Shown here in pieces: positions 1 through 5,570 of a stretch of DNA of 5,570 nt (its first letter is position 1; each line of letters starts with the position of its first letter). This DNA comes from DASRWD01 sp044507975 (lineage in GTDB: Bacteria; Deinococcota; Deinococci; Deinococcales; Trueperaceae). The DNA lies in the NCBI GenBank assembly GCA_044507975.1, contig JBIQIQ010000150.1:1-5570 (forward strand), read 5' to 3'. The translations under genes and the position numbers were made by a program. The notes beneath the pieces were generated by a model. That model ran no database searches, had not been told where the DNA came from, and worked only from the letters and a program-made list of their open reading frames with translations.

Positions 1-456
1 CGGTACGTCCCGCTCCTGCGCAAGGACTTCACTGTCCACCCCGCCCAGCTCGCCGAGGCGCGCGCGGCGGGCGCGGACGCCGTGCTGGTCATCGTGGCGA
101 TCACGGGCGACCGCACCGGCGAGTACGTGTCGGCGGCGCGTTCGCTGGGGTTGGCGGCGCTCGTCGAGGTGCACGACGAGGCCGAGCTCGAGCTCGCCCT
201 CGCCTCTGGCGCCGAGGTGCTCGGCGTCAACAACCGTGACCTGACCACGCTCGCGATCGACCTGGAGAACGCGCCGCGCCTTCTGTCGCGCGCCCGGGCC
301 GCAGGCTTCGAGGGCGTGCTGGTGGCCGAGTCGGGCTACCGCACGCGTGAGGACCTCCGCACCGTGGAGGGCCTCGCCGACGCGGTGCTGGTCGGCACCA
401 GCCTCGCCGGCAGCGGCGACCTCGCCGGTGCGCTGCGGCGGCTGACAGCTCGATGA
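1..456 (+). CDS. trpC: Indole-3-glycerol-phosphate synthase (TrpC), C-terminal part, 5' end outside window
   Basis: This is the last 151 residues of the enzyme that closes the indole ring in tryptophan synthesis, converting carboxyphenylamino-deoxyribulose phosphate to indole-3-glycerol phosphate. It is cytoplasmic and a (beta/alpha)8 barrel. The reading frame is open from base 1 to the TGA at 454-456. Family motifs appear in the expected order: LLRKDF (fragment residues 5-10, with the general-acid lysine at 8), LVEVHDE (54-60, catalytic glutamate 56), LGVNNRDL (74-81, conserved asparagine 77), AESG (109-112, serine 111) and the phosphate-binding end VGTSL (131-135). The family is about 260 residues long, so roughly 110 N-terminal residues lie upstream. 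No downstream trp gene follows, so this is probably the last gene of its unit. No frameshift or missing active-site residue is seen in the part present. Confidence 0.96.
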   Translation, partial: RYVPLLRKDFTVHPAQLAEARAAGADAVLVIVAITGDRTGEYVSAARSLGLAALVEVHDEAELELALASGAEVLGVNNRDLTTLAIDLENAPRLLSRARAAGFEGVLVAESGYRTREDLRTVEGLADAVLVGTSLAGSGDLAGALRRLTAR

Positions 457-496
457 GCCCGACCCGTTGAGTCCGATGCTGTGATTCCGCGCGGTT

Positions 497-520
497 GGGT
501 CTTCGCGCTCTGACAGACCC
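497..520 (+). terminator. Possible stem-loop terminator after trpC (weak)
   Basis: GGGTCT (497-502) pairs perfectly with AGACCC (515-520) across a 12-base loop, 41 bases after the trpC stop. An alternative overlapping stem pairs CCCGACC (458-464) with GGTTGGG (493-499), with one G-T pair. The two are mutually exclusive because they share bases 497-499. No T-run follows either stem, so this is a weak candidate for a rho-independent terminator. It may simply be incidental structure in GC-rich DNA. Confidence 0.25.
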
Positions 521-532
521 CTCCTCAAGACG

Positions 533-560
533 CTCTTCAAGTATCTCGATTGAGGGATAC
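533..560 (+). repeat. Left 28-base unit of the inverted doublet
   Basis: The head CTCTTCAA (533-540) is followed by a hairpin at 541-560 with 8-base arms and a 4-base loop. Seven of eight positions pair, one of them G-T. It differs from the right unit at four positions, all within the hairpin. The head is identical in both. Confidence 0.65.
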
Positions 561-585
561 AAGGAACGGGGCCGGTCGCGCCGCC

Positions 586-624
586 GGGACCGCCCTACAC
601 GCCGCCTAGTGAACGTGCGGTCCC
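586..624. repeat. Inner 8-base inverted repeat inside the composite element
   Basis: GGGACCGC (586-593) and GCGGTCCC (617-624) are perfect reverse complements with a 23-base loop. The pair lies wholly between the two outer 28-base units, so a single strand of 533-660 could fold into a long outer stem with an additional inner stem. It may be part of the element's linker, or chance pairing in GC-rich DNA. Confidence 0.4.
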
Positions 625-632
625 ACGATGCA

Positions 633-660
633 GTATCCCGCCTTCGGGATACTTGAAGAG
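633..660 (-). repeat. Right 28-base unit of the inverted doublet
   Basis: Read on the minus strand, this unit has the same CTCTTCAA head (653-660 on the plus strand as TTGAAGAG) and a perfect 8-bp hairpin at 633-652 with loop CCTT. The hairpin has no adjacent T-run on either strand, so it does not look like a terminator. It ends 70 bases before the TATACT promoter box of the next gene. Confidence 0.65.
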
Positions 661-730
661 GGGTTCCGAGAGGGAGTCCCGCCCCTCCCCGCGAAGCCAC
701 TCCGCCGCGGAGCCGCCCAGAACCCGGCGC

Positions 731-736
731 TATACT
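731..736 (+). promoter_or_regulatory. -10-like box TATACT for a probably leaderless mRNA
   Basis: TATACT matches the sigma-70-type -10 consensus and fits the TANNNT pattern known for Deinococcus promoters. Only 7 bases (CGCGGCC) separate it from the ATG at 744. Transcription would therefore begin at or next to the A of the start codon, leaving no leader. No purine-rich Shine-Dalgarno site precedes the ATG at normal spacing, which agrees. No convincing -35 box is seen around 708-713. The same arrangement precedes the gene at 3413. Confidence 0.6.
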
Positions 737-743
737 CGCGGCC

Positions 744-2021
744 ATGTCTAGCGATCACCTGGCGTCCCCCGCGGGGGGCGTCGTAGCCGCTTCGGAGCGG
801 CGCCCGTTGACCGCCCAGCTGGCGAACGGGCTCACCGTCGTCTACGAGGCGATGCCATGGCTGCCGGCCGTCAGCGCCACGCTGGTGATGCCTTTCGGCT
901 CCGGCACCGACCCCGACGGGTTCGAGGGTGCGGCCAACGTGCTTCACGAGTGGATGCAGAGGGGTGCCGGCGGGCTCGACTCCCGGGCGCTGTCCGATGC
1001 GCTCGAGGACCTCGGCGTGCGGAGGGGCGGCGGCGCCGGCCGGGAGAGCTCCAGCCTCAGCGCCACCTTCCTCGACTCCGAGCTCGAGGCGGCCCTCCCG
1101 TTGCTCGCGTCGATGGTGACAGCCCCGAGGCTCGACGAGTCCGAGTTCGAGCCGTCGCGCGAGCTGGCGCTGCAGGAGCTCGAGTCGCTCGACGACGCCC
1201 CCGCGCAGCGTCTGTTCGACGAGCTCGTCTCCACCTTCGTCACCAGCCCACAGGGCAGGAGCGCCTACGGCACGCCGGAGGGCCTCGCGGCCCTGACGCC
1301 CGCTGTGCTGCGCGAGGAGGCGGCCGTGAGCCTGAAGCCCGGCGGCGCCGTCCTGGCGCTGGCCGGCGGCGCCGACTGGGACCGCGTGCAGGCCGCCGCC
1401 GAGGACGCTTTCGGAGCCTGGGAGGGCGACGGCAGGGTCGTGCCGCCGATCACGGTGGCGGAGCCTGGCAGGCACCACGTGACCGCCGAGTCCGCCCAGG
1501 TGCAGATCGGGCTGGCCTACCCGGGCCCCGTGCCAGGCACGGCCGAGGGCTACCGCCACACCGTCGCTCTCAACGTGCTCTCGGGCTCGATGGGATCGCG
1601 CCTGTTCACCGAGGTGCGCGAGAAGCGCGGCCTCGTCTACTCCGTCAGCGCGTTCAACCGCGTGCTCAAGGGCTTCGGCTACACGATCGGCTACGCGGGC
1701 ACCACGCCCGAGCGCGCCGAGGAGACCCTCGAGGTGTTCCTCGCCGAGGTCGCTCGCCTGAGTGAGGGCGTGACCGCCGAGGAGCTCGAGCGCGCCAAGA
1801 CCGGCATGCTCTCTAGCCTCGTCATGCAGGGCGAGTCGTCGGGCTCCACGGCCGGGCGGCTGGCGTCCGACGTCTTCAACCTCGGCCGCGCGCGCACCCT
1901 CGAGGAGATCACCTCGCGCCTCGAGGCCGTGACCCTGGAGGAGCTGAACCAGCACTTGGCAACGCACCCGGCACCGCGACCGACCGTCATGACCCTCGGA
2001 CCCGGCGAGGCGCGCCCGTGA
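744..2021 (+). CDS. M16-family peptidase-like protein without zinc motif (regulatory/substrate-binding subunit)
   Basis: This 425-residue protein has the two-domain M16B fold length. The usual HxxEH zinc site is replaced: the aligned segment GAANVLHEWM (residues 62-71) has N65, H68 and E69 where H, E and H belong, so it should not bind catalytic zinc. The glutamate aligned with the third ligand (E145) survives. The C-terminal half keeps the conserved GSRLFTEVREKRGLVYS block (284-300), with R292/R295 and Y299 as the arginine/tyrosine substrate-binding signature. No signal peptide is seen, so it is probably cytoplasmic. In known M16B heterodimers (mitochondrial processing peptidase, the Sphingomonas SPH2681/SPH2682 pair) one subunit carries zinc and the other only binds. 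This gene looks like the non-catalytic partner of the gene overlapping its stop codon. The ATG is supported by the -10 box just upstream. Both proteins end in a TLGPGE motif, suggesting tandem duplication. The natural substrate is unknown. Confidence 0.9.
   Translation: MSSDHLASPAGGVVAASERRPLTAQLANGLTVVYEAMPWLPAVSATLVMPFGSGTDPDGFEGAANVLHEWMQRGAGGLDSRALSDALEDLGVRRGGGAGRESSSLSATFLDSELEAALPLLASMVTAPRLDESEFEPSRELALQELESLDDAPAQRLFDELVSTFVTSPQGRSAYGTPEGLAALTPAVLREEAAVSLKPGGAVLALAGGADWDRVQAAAEDAFGAWEGDGRVVPPITVAEPGRHHVTAESAQVQIGLAYPGPVPGTAEGYRHTVALNVLSGSMGSRLFTEVREKRGLVYSVSAFNRVLKGFGYTIGYAGTTPERAEETLEVFLAEVARLSEGVTAEELERAKTGMLSSLVMQGESSGSTAGRLASDVFNLGRARTLEEITSRLEAVTLEELNQHLATHPAPRPTVMTLGPGEARP
2004..2010 (+). 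promoter_or_regulatory. Shine-Dalgarno-like GGCGAGG for the second M16 gene
   Basis: GGCGAGG lies inside the end of the first M16 gene, 7 bases before the GTG at 2018. This spacing supports GTG 2018 as the start. The GTGA overlap (2018-2021) places stop and start together, a typical arrangement for translational coupling and roughly equal output of two subunits. Confidence 0.5.
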
Positions 2022-3340
2022 GGCGGCTCTACCGGCTCGACGAGCCCGACGAGGCCGGCGCGGACCCCGAGGACGTCATCGACGACCCCACCCCGATCGC
2101 CGGCGAGGTCGCCCAGCGCCTGCGCTTCGACAAGGCGGTGCTCGGCAACGGCCTGACGGTCATCGGTGAGCACAACCCCGGAGCCGCCAGCGTGGCCGCC
2201 GGGTTCTTCGTGCGCACCGGCTCGCGCGACGAGACGTCCGAGGTCGCCGGGGTGTCGCACTTCCTCGAGCACATGGTCTTCAAGGGCAACGAGCGCTTCA
2301 CGGCCGAGGACATCAACCGCACGTTCGACGAGCTCGGCGCCCAGTACAACGCCTTCACCTCGGAGGAGCGCACCGTCTACTACGGGGCCGTCCTGCCCGA
2401 GCGCCTCCCCGAGCTGATCGACCTGCTCTCCGAGCTGATGCGCCCGGCGCTGCGCCAGGAGGACTTCGACGTCGAGAAGAAGGTCATCCTCGAGGAGATC
2501 GCGATGTACGAGGACCGGCCGCACTTCCACGTCTTCGAGATCTCGTCACCGCGCTACTGGGCGGGCCATCCCCTCGGCAACAGCGTGCTCGGCTCCAAGA
2601 GGAGCATCTCCGACCTCGCGCAAGACCAGATGCTCGCGTACTTCAAGCGCCGCTACTCGCCCGGCAACCTCGTGTTGGCCGTCGCCGGCCGGTACGACTG
2701 GGACGAGGTGCTCGCCCAGGTCGCCGCGATCACGGAGTCGTGGCCCTCGTTCGAGGCGCCGCGGGAGCGGCCTGACGCCCAGACGATCACCGGTCGCGAC
2801 GGCACCGTCGACGCCAAGCTCAACCGCGTCCACGTCGCCTACTACGCACCCGGCCTGCCGCTGACCGACCCTCGCCGCTACGCCGCCGGGGTGCTGGGCG
2901 TCGTGCTCGGCGACTCGGGAGGCTCGCGCCTGTACTGGGAGCTCGTCGACAAGGGGCTGGCGGACAACGCCGGCCTCGGACACGAGGCGAACGAGGACCA
3001 GGGGGTGTTCAGCGGGTACGTCAGCGTGGCCCCCGAGCGCGCCGAGGAGGTCATCGACCGTTACCGGGCCGTGCTGAGGCGCGCCCAGGACGAGCTGCCG
3101 ACGGCCGCGGAGTGGCGCAGGGCCCAGCGCAAGCTCGCGACCGGCCTCACCCTGCGGGCCGAGACGCCGCTCGGCCGACTCACCTCCCTCGGCGCGACCT
3201 TCCAGTCGCTCGGCATCTACCAGAGCGTCGCCGAGGTCGTCGACCGCGTGATGAACGCCCAGCTCGCGACGGCCATCGAGATCCTGGAGGCGCGGCCGTT
3301 CGACTCCGACTACGTCTACACGCTCGGTCCGGGTGAGTAG
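2018..3340 (+). CDS. M16-family zinc peptidase, catalytic subunit
   Basis: This 440-residue protein is an M16B metallopeptidase of the mitochondrial-processing-peptidase beta / bacterial processing-protease type. The inverted zinc motif is intact: H81-F-L-E84-H85, followed 74 residues later by E160 in VILEEIAMYED, the expected third ligand. E153, seven residues before, matches the secondary conserved glutamate of the family. The N-terminal domain spans roughly 38-235 and the C-terminal domain roughly 265-435. In the C-terminal block (GSRLYWELVDKGLADNAG, 302-319) the residues aligned with the partner's R292, R295 and Y299 are V310, G313 and N317, so the arginine/tyrosine signature is missing here. 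An acidic 37-residue extension precedes the first domain. It is not a signal peptide, so the enzyme is probably cytoplasmic. The start is a GTG overlapping the upstream stop by 4 bases. The enzyme likely works as a heterodimer with the upstream product, cleaving peptides or small unfolded proteins. The substrate cannot be read from sequence. Thermus has a comparable M16 protein (TTHA1264, from memory). Confidence 0.94.
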   Translation: MRRLYRLDEPDEAGADPEDVIDDPTPIAGEVAQRLRFDKAVLGNGLTVIGEHNPGAASVAAGFFVRTGSRDETSEVAGVSHFLEHMVFKGNERFTAEDINRTFDELGAQYNAFTSEERTVYYGAVLPERLPELIDLLSELMRPALRQEDFDVEKKVILEEIAMYEDRPHFHVFEISSPRYWAGHPLGNSVLGSKRSISDLAQDQMLAYFKRRYSPGNLVLAVAGRYDWDEVLAQVAAITESWPSFEAPRERPDAQTITGRDGTVDAKLNRVHVAYYAPGLPLTDPRRYAAGVLGVVLGDSGGSRLYWELVDKGLADNAGLGHEANEDQGVFSGYVSVAPERAEEVIDRYRAVLRRAQDELPTAAEWRRAQRKLATGLTLRAETPLGRLTSLGATFQSLGIYQSVAEVVDRVMNAQLATAIEILEARPFDSDYVYTLGPGE

Positions 3341-3342
3341 CG

Positions 3343-3358
3343 CCGAGGCGGCCCTCGG
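3343..3358 (+). terminator. Short GC-rich hairpin after the M16 pair (weak terminator candidate)
   Basis: CCGAGG (3343-3348) and CCTCGG (3353-3358) form a perfect 6-bp stem with a CGGC loop, starting 2 bases after the TAG of the second M16 gene. Its position suits a transcription end, and a new promoter-like box follows 42 bases later. No T-run follows, so the call rests on position and stem only. Confidence 0.3.
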
Positions 3359-3400
3359 GGACTGTGAACCGCCGCGCCTCGTTCTCATTCCACACGTGGG

Positions 3401-3406
3401 TACACT
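3401..3406 (+). promoter_or_regulatory. -10-like box TACACT for a probably leaderless mRNA
   Basis: TACACT sits 6 bases (CGCGCG) before the ATG at 3413. The stretch TACACTCGCG nearly repeats TATACTCGCG before the gene at 744, one base different over ten. The initiation point expected from a -10 box would fall at the start codon. No Shine-Dalgarno sequence lies before the ATG. A clear -35 hexamer is not seen around 3378-3383. This would start the lptA/lptD-like transcription unit separately from the M16 genes. Confidence 0.55.
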
Positions 3407-3412
3407 CGCGCG

Positions 3413-4072
3413 ATGCGCTTGAAGGGCACCTTGATCGCGTGCGTGACGGCGTTGCTGCTCACGGCCGCGGCCGCGCAGCCCCAGGGTGAGGAGCGGCCGT
3501 TCGCGGCGCTCGTCATCACGTCGCACGGGCGTCAGACGATCGACATCACGACCGGCCTCACCACGCTGCCCGACGGCGGGAAGCTCACCGACACGAAGAC
3601 CGGCGTCGAGGTCAGCGCCGAGGTGATCCAGTACCTCGACGGCGCGTACATCGAGGCGGCGGGCGTCTCGGTGACGGGGGCGTTCGGCGACTTCTCCGCC
3701 GACGCGCTCCACATCGACGTGGTGGGCAGCGTCCTCACCGCTTCGGGTGAGCTCGAGCTCGACCGCGACGGCCTCCTCATCACCGCCGGACTCCTGCGCT
3801 ATCACGCGCTGGAGCAGGTGATCGTCTTCGAGGACGGCGTCCAGGGCTCGGAGCCGGCGTTCGCAGCCGACCGCGTGCTGCTCGACGCCGTGACGGGCGA
3901 CGTCCTGCTCGACGGGCGCTACACCTTCGTCGGCGACCTGTTCACGATGCGCTCCCCGGAGGCGGGCGGGCAGCTCCAGCTGGTCCTCAGCCGGAAGGGC
4001 GAGCAGCACGTGTACGGGGCGGCGACCGAGGTCAGTCCCGCGCTGTTGGAGCGGTTCAGAGCCTATCTTTAG
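3413..4072 (+). CDS. Exported LptA/OstA-like protein (organic solvent tolerance, lipid-bridge family)
   Basis: This 219-residue protein begins with a signal peptide: basic start MRLK, hydrophobic core to about residue 17, then TAAAA with likely signal peptidase I cleavage after A21. The rest is made of short alternating strands of the OstA/LptA beta-jellyroll kind. Two typical repeats are seen: FSADALHIDVVGSVLTASGE (94-113), then FAADRVLLDAVTGDVLLDGR (150-169), both of the pattern 'strand, D-x-x-(T/S)-G, strand, G'. In proteobacteria LptA forms the periplasmic bridge carrying lipopolysaccharide from the inner membrane to LptD. Here it lies directly before an LptD-like gene, supporting a joint envelope-export role. 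Deinococcota are reported to lack classical lipopolysaccharide, so the cargo may be another lipid or glycolipid; this is inference. C10 lies in an L-I-A-C lipobox-like string but too near the start to be a lipoprotein signal. No cysteine is present in the mature part. Confidence 0.75.
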   Translation: MRLKGTLIACVTALLLTAAAAQPQGEERPFAALVITSHGRQTIDITTGLTTLPDGGKLTDTKTGVEVSAEVIQYLDGAYIEAAGVSVTGAFGDFSADALHIDVVGSVLTASGELELDRDGLLITAGLLRYHALEQVIVFEDGVQGSEPAFAADRVLLDAVTGDVLLDGRYTFVGDLFTMRSPEAGGQLQLVLSRKGEQHVYGAATEVSPALLERFRAYL

Positions 4073-4075
4073 ACG

Positions 4076-5570
4076 GTGATCAGGCGGTCCCTCCGAGCGC
4101 TGGCAGCGCTGGGCGCCCTGCTGCTGGCCGGCTCGGTCGCCGCGCAGTGCACGCCCGGACCGGACACCTCGCAGGTCACGATCCCCGACTACCTCGCCGT
4201 CTACTACCTGCACTTCAGGAGCATGCCGGAGAGCGACTCGGTGCTCTTCTACGGCGGCGTGTGCGTCACGGCCGTCGGAGGCGAGTGGACTGTCGTCGCG
4301 GAGGCCGCGACCGTCTCCGGGCTCGAAGGCGAGCTGGGCCTGCGCGCCGACTCTCCCGAGCTCATCTGGGGAGAGCTGCGGATGCGCGCCGAGCACCTCG
4401 CGGCCACGACCGAGACGCTCGTCCTCCAAGGCGCGACCGTCGACGCCCCCGACTTCTCGGGCGACGCCGAGACGATCGTGCTCGACCTGCTCACCGGCGA
4501 GATGGTGCTGACGGGGTTCACGCTCGCCGGCGTCGCGTTCGCCGTCAGCGGCGAGAGCGCGCGGCTGGTGGGGCAGAGCCTGACGGTCGAGGGCCCGGCC
4601 GTCACGACCTGCATCGGGATGGAGATGACCCCTTACGCGATCGAGGGCCGCAGCGCCACGCTCGACCTGACGACGCGCACGGTGGAGCTCGAGGGTGGGG
4701 AGCTGCGCGTCGGCGCCCTGCGGATCGGCCTGAGGCCCACCCTGCGGCTCGACGAGGAGAGCCTCGAGCGGTTCACGCTCCCGCTGCGGGTGCAGGAGGT
4801 GCCCGACCGCGGCGACCCGGATCGTCCCGGCAGCGGCGTCGGCGCGCGGGTCGTCGGCCTTCCCTTGGGCGAGGGTGGAGACGCGTCGCTGGACGTCGGG
4901 GCCACGGGCATCGACCCGCAGCACCGCACCGGCCTGGTCGCGCTCGTGCACACCGAGGTGATGGAGGACGGCACCACGACGCGCGCGACGATGGGCCTCG
5001 AGGCCGGCCGGCCGCTGCTCGACGTGGAGGTCAGGCGCCAGGTCGCGCGCTGGCTCGACCTCGAGCTCTCGCTGCACTCCGGGGCCGAGCTCGCCGCCGA
5101 GCCGTACCACGAGGGCCGCTTCGGGCTTAGCGCCAGTTACGACGTCGCGCTGCCCGGCACGGTGCCGCCCCTGCGCCTGGGCGCCGAGGCGTTCGCCGCC
5201 GCCACCGCGCTCGCCACCCCGGCCGAGCCCGTGGTCCCGGCGGTGTTCGGCGCGCGGCTCGGCGGCGCGCTCACCGCGTCGGCCGGTAGCGGCCCCACGC
5301 CGCTGGGAGCGTTCACGCTCCTGGCGCGCGCCGAGGCGACGCTCTACCCGCACCACGACGTGGTGCAGTGGGGGGTGCGGCTGAACCCAGCGTGGCGCCT
5401 GACCGCGGGGCCCCTCACGGCGACCGCCAGCTACGAGACCTGGCTGACCAACGCCGCCTCTCCGTTCGCGGGCCTCGACCGCCTGAGCCCGCTGGCGCGC
5501 TCGCGCGCGTCGGTCCGGGTGGAGGGCGAGCTCCTCGGCTGGGAGACGGGCGACGCGCTTTCGGGGCACG
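4076..5570 (+). CDS. LptD-like outer-membrane protein: OstA-like N-domain plus start of beta-barrel, 3' end outside window
   Basis: Starting from a GTG 3 bases after the previous stop, 498 codons are open to the window edge. The start is fixed by a clear signal peptide: VIRRSLR, hydrophobic core LAALGALLLAG, then SVAA with cleavage likely after A23. No Shine-Dalgarno site is seen, so translation probably depends on reinitiation from the upstream gene. Residues about 30-220 are OstA-like short strands. At 177-220, TTCIGM followed by YAIEG, ATLDLTTRTVELEGGELRVG resembles the LptD segment TSC...W-S-V...W-N-A-R-F-K-V-G before the barrel. From about 250 onward, alternating polar/hydrophobic strands such as ARVVGL, DLELSLHSGAEL and FTLLARAEATLYP fit an outer-membrane beta-barrel. 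Cysteines visible are C25, C63 and C179; E. coli LptD uses C31 and C173 in disulfides with two C-terminal cysteines. The likely role is outer-membrane export of a lipid delivered by the upstream protein. Overall similarity to LptD is judged by eye; another large barrel family is possible. Confidence 0.7.
   Translation, partial: MIRRSLRALAALGALLLAGSVAAQCTPGPDTSQVTIPDYLAVYYLHFRSMPESDSVLFYGGVCVTAVGGEWTVVAEAATVSGLEGELGLRADSPELIWGELRMRAEHLAATTETLVLQGATVDAPDFSGDAETIVLDLLTGEMVLTGFTLAGVAFAVSGESARLVGQSLTVEGPAVTTCIGMEMTPYAIEGRSATLDLTTRTVELEGGELRVGALRIGLRPTLRLDEESLERFTLPLRVQEVPDRGDPDRPGSGVGARVVGLPLGEGGDASLDVGATGIDPQHRTGLVALVHTEVMEDGTTTRATMGLEAGRPLLDVEVRRQVARWLDLELSLHSGAELAAEPYHEGRFGLSASYDVALPGTVPPLRLGAEAFAAATALATPAEPVVPAVFGARLGGALTASAGSGPTPLGAFTLLARAEATLYPHHDVVQWGVRLNPAWRLTAGPLTATASYETWLTNAASPFAGLDRLSPLARSRASVRVEGELLGWETGDALSGH

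Larger units (their letters stand above)
533..660. repeat. 128-base composite inverted-repeat element (REPIN/BIME-like)
   Basis: Two 28-base units lie in opposite orientation at 533-560 (plus) and 633-660 (minus), separated by 72 bases. They match at 24 of 28 positions, including an unbroken 13-base end, CTCTTCAAGTATC. Each unit is an 8-base head (CTCTTCAA, always on the outside) followed by its own small hairpin. In the right unit GTATCCCG pairs perfectly with CGGGATAC around CCTT. In the left unit GTATCTCG pairs with AGGGATAC around ATTG, with one G-T pair and one mismatch at the loop. Head plus hairpin, arranged as an inverted doublet in an intergenic region, is the architecture of REP doublets (BIMEs/REPINs). 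The head differs from the classical GTAG. No target-site duplication is evident. A small MITE or a pair of protein-binding sites are alternatives. Copy number in the genome is unknown. Confidence 0.6.

Noticed and set aside
633..652. The perfect 8-bp hairpin as a rho-independent terminator
   Set aside because: No T-run follows on either strand, and the same unit recurs inverted 72 bases away with a conserved head, which fits a repeat element better.
533..660. A CRISPR array
   Set aside because: There are only two units, in opposite orientation, with a 72-base gap that is not spacer-sized, and no cas gene is nearby.
606..1967. A 453-codon minus-strand open frame overlapping the first M16 gene
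   Set aside because: It is the mirror of a well-supported M16 coding frame, rich in Arg, Gly, Leu and His, with no motif. It is treated as a compositional shadow.
3431..3442. Lipobox-like L-I-A-C (residues 7-10) in the LptA-like protein
   Set aside because: The cysteine is at residue 10, inside the hydrophobic core and too near the N terminus for a lipoprotein signal. A standard AAA cleavage site follows at about residue 21.
4147..5130. A 327-codon plus-strand frame in another phase within the LptD-like gene
   Set aside because: It is extremely arginine-rich, typical of an off-phase reading of GC-rich DNA. The frame starting at GTG 4076 has a signal peptide and continues to the window end.
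2546..5569. A 1007-codon open frame on the minus strand
   Set aside because: It runs antisense across four convincing plus-strand genes, has an Arg/Gly/Ala/Val-rich low-information composition and no recognisable domain. Long antisense frames are expected where third codon positions are nearly all G or C.

Overview
The window is very GC-rich DNA, with strong G/C bias at third codon positions. All five genes read left to right on the plus strand. A tandem pair of M16 peptidases, an LptA/OstA-like exported protein followed by an LptD-like outer-membrane protein, and two promoters whose -10 box sits almost on the start codon together suggest a diderm of the Deinococcota, perhaps near Truepera. 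This is inferred from gene content and style. No rRNA or marker gene is present to prove it.

Layout. Positions 1-456 hold the C-terminal 151 residues of indole-3-glycerol-phosphate synthase (TrpC, tryptophan synthesis). Positions 457-743 form a 287-base intergenic region with a possible terminator stem and a notable 128-base composite element. That element has two 28-base stem-loop units in inverted orientation (533-560 and 633-660) around a further 8-base inverted repeat. A -10-like TATACT lies 7 bases before the next gene.

Positions 744-3340 encode two M16-family proteins that overlap by 4 bases (GTGA). The first lacks the HxxEH zinc motif but keeps the C-terminal arginine/tyrosine signature. 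The second has the intact HFLEH motif and third glutamate ligand but lacks the arginine/tyrosine signature. They look like complementary halves of one heterodimeric zinc peptidase.

A 72-base gap (3341-3412) with a small GC-rich hairpin and a second near-start promoter (TACACT) leads to a second transcription unit. It holds a 219-residue exported LptA/OstA-like protein (3413-4072) and, 3 bases later from a GTG start, an exported LptD-like protein (4076 to beyond the window end). The latter has an OstA-like N-terminal part and the beginning of a probable beta-barrel. Together these two would form a periplasmic-bridge and outer-membrane export route for a lipid or glycolipid. The cargo is unknown.

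The most unusual signals are the REPIN-like inverted element at 533-660, the matched leaderless-type promoters before 744 and 3413, and the cysteine placement in the LptD-like protein.
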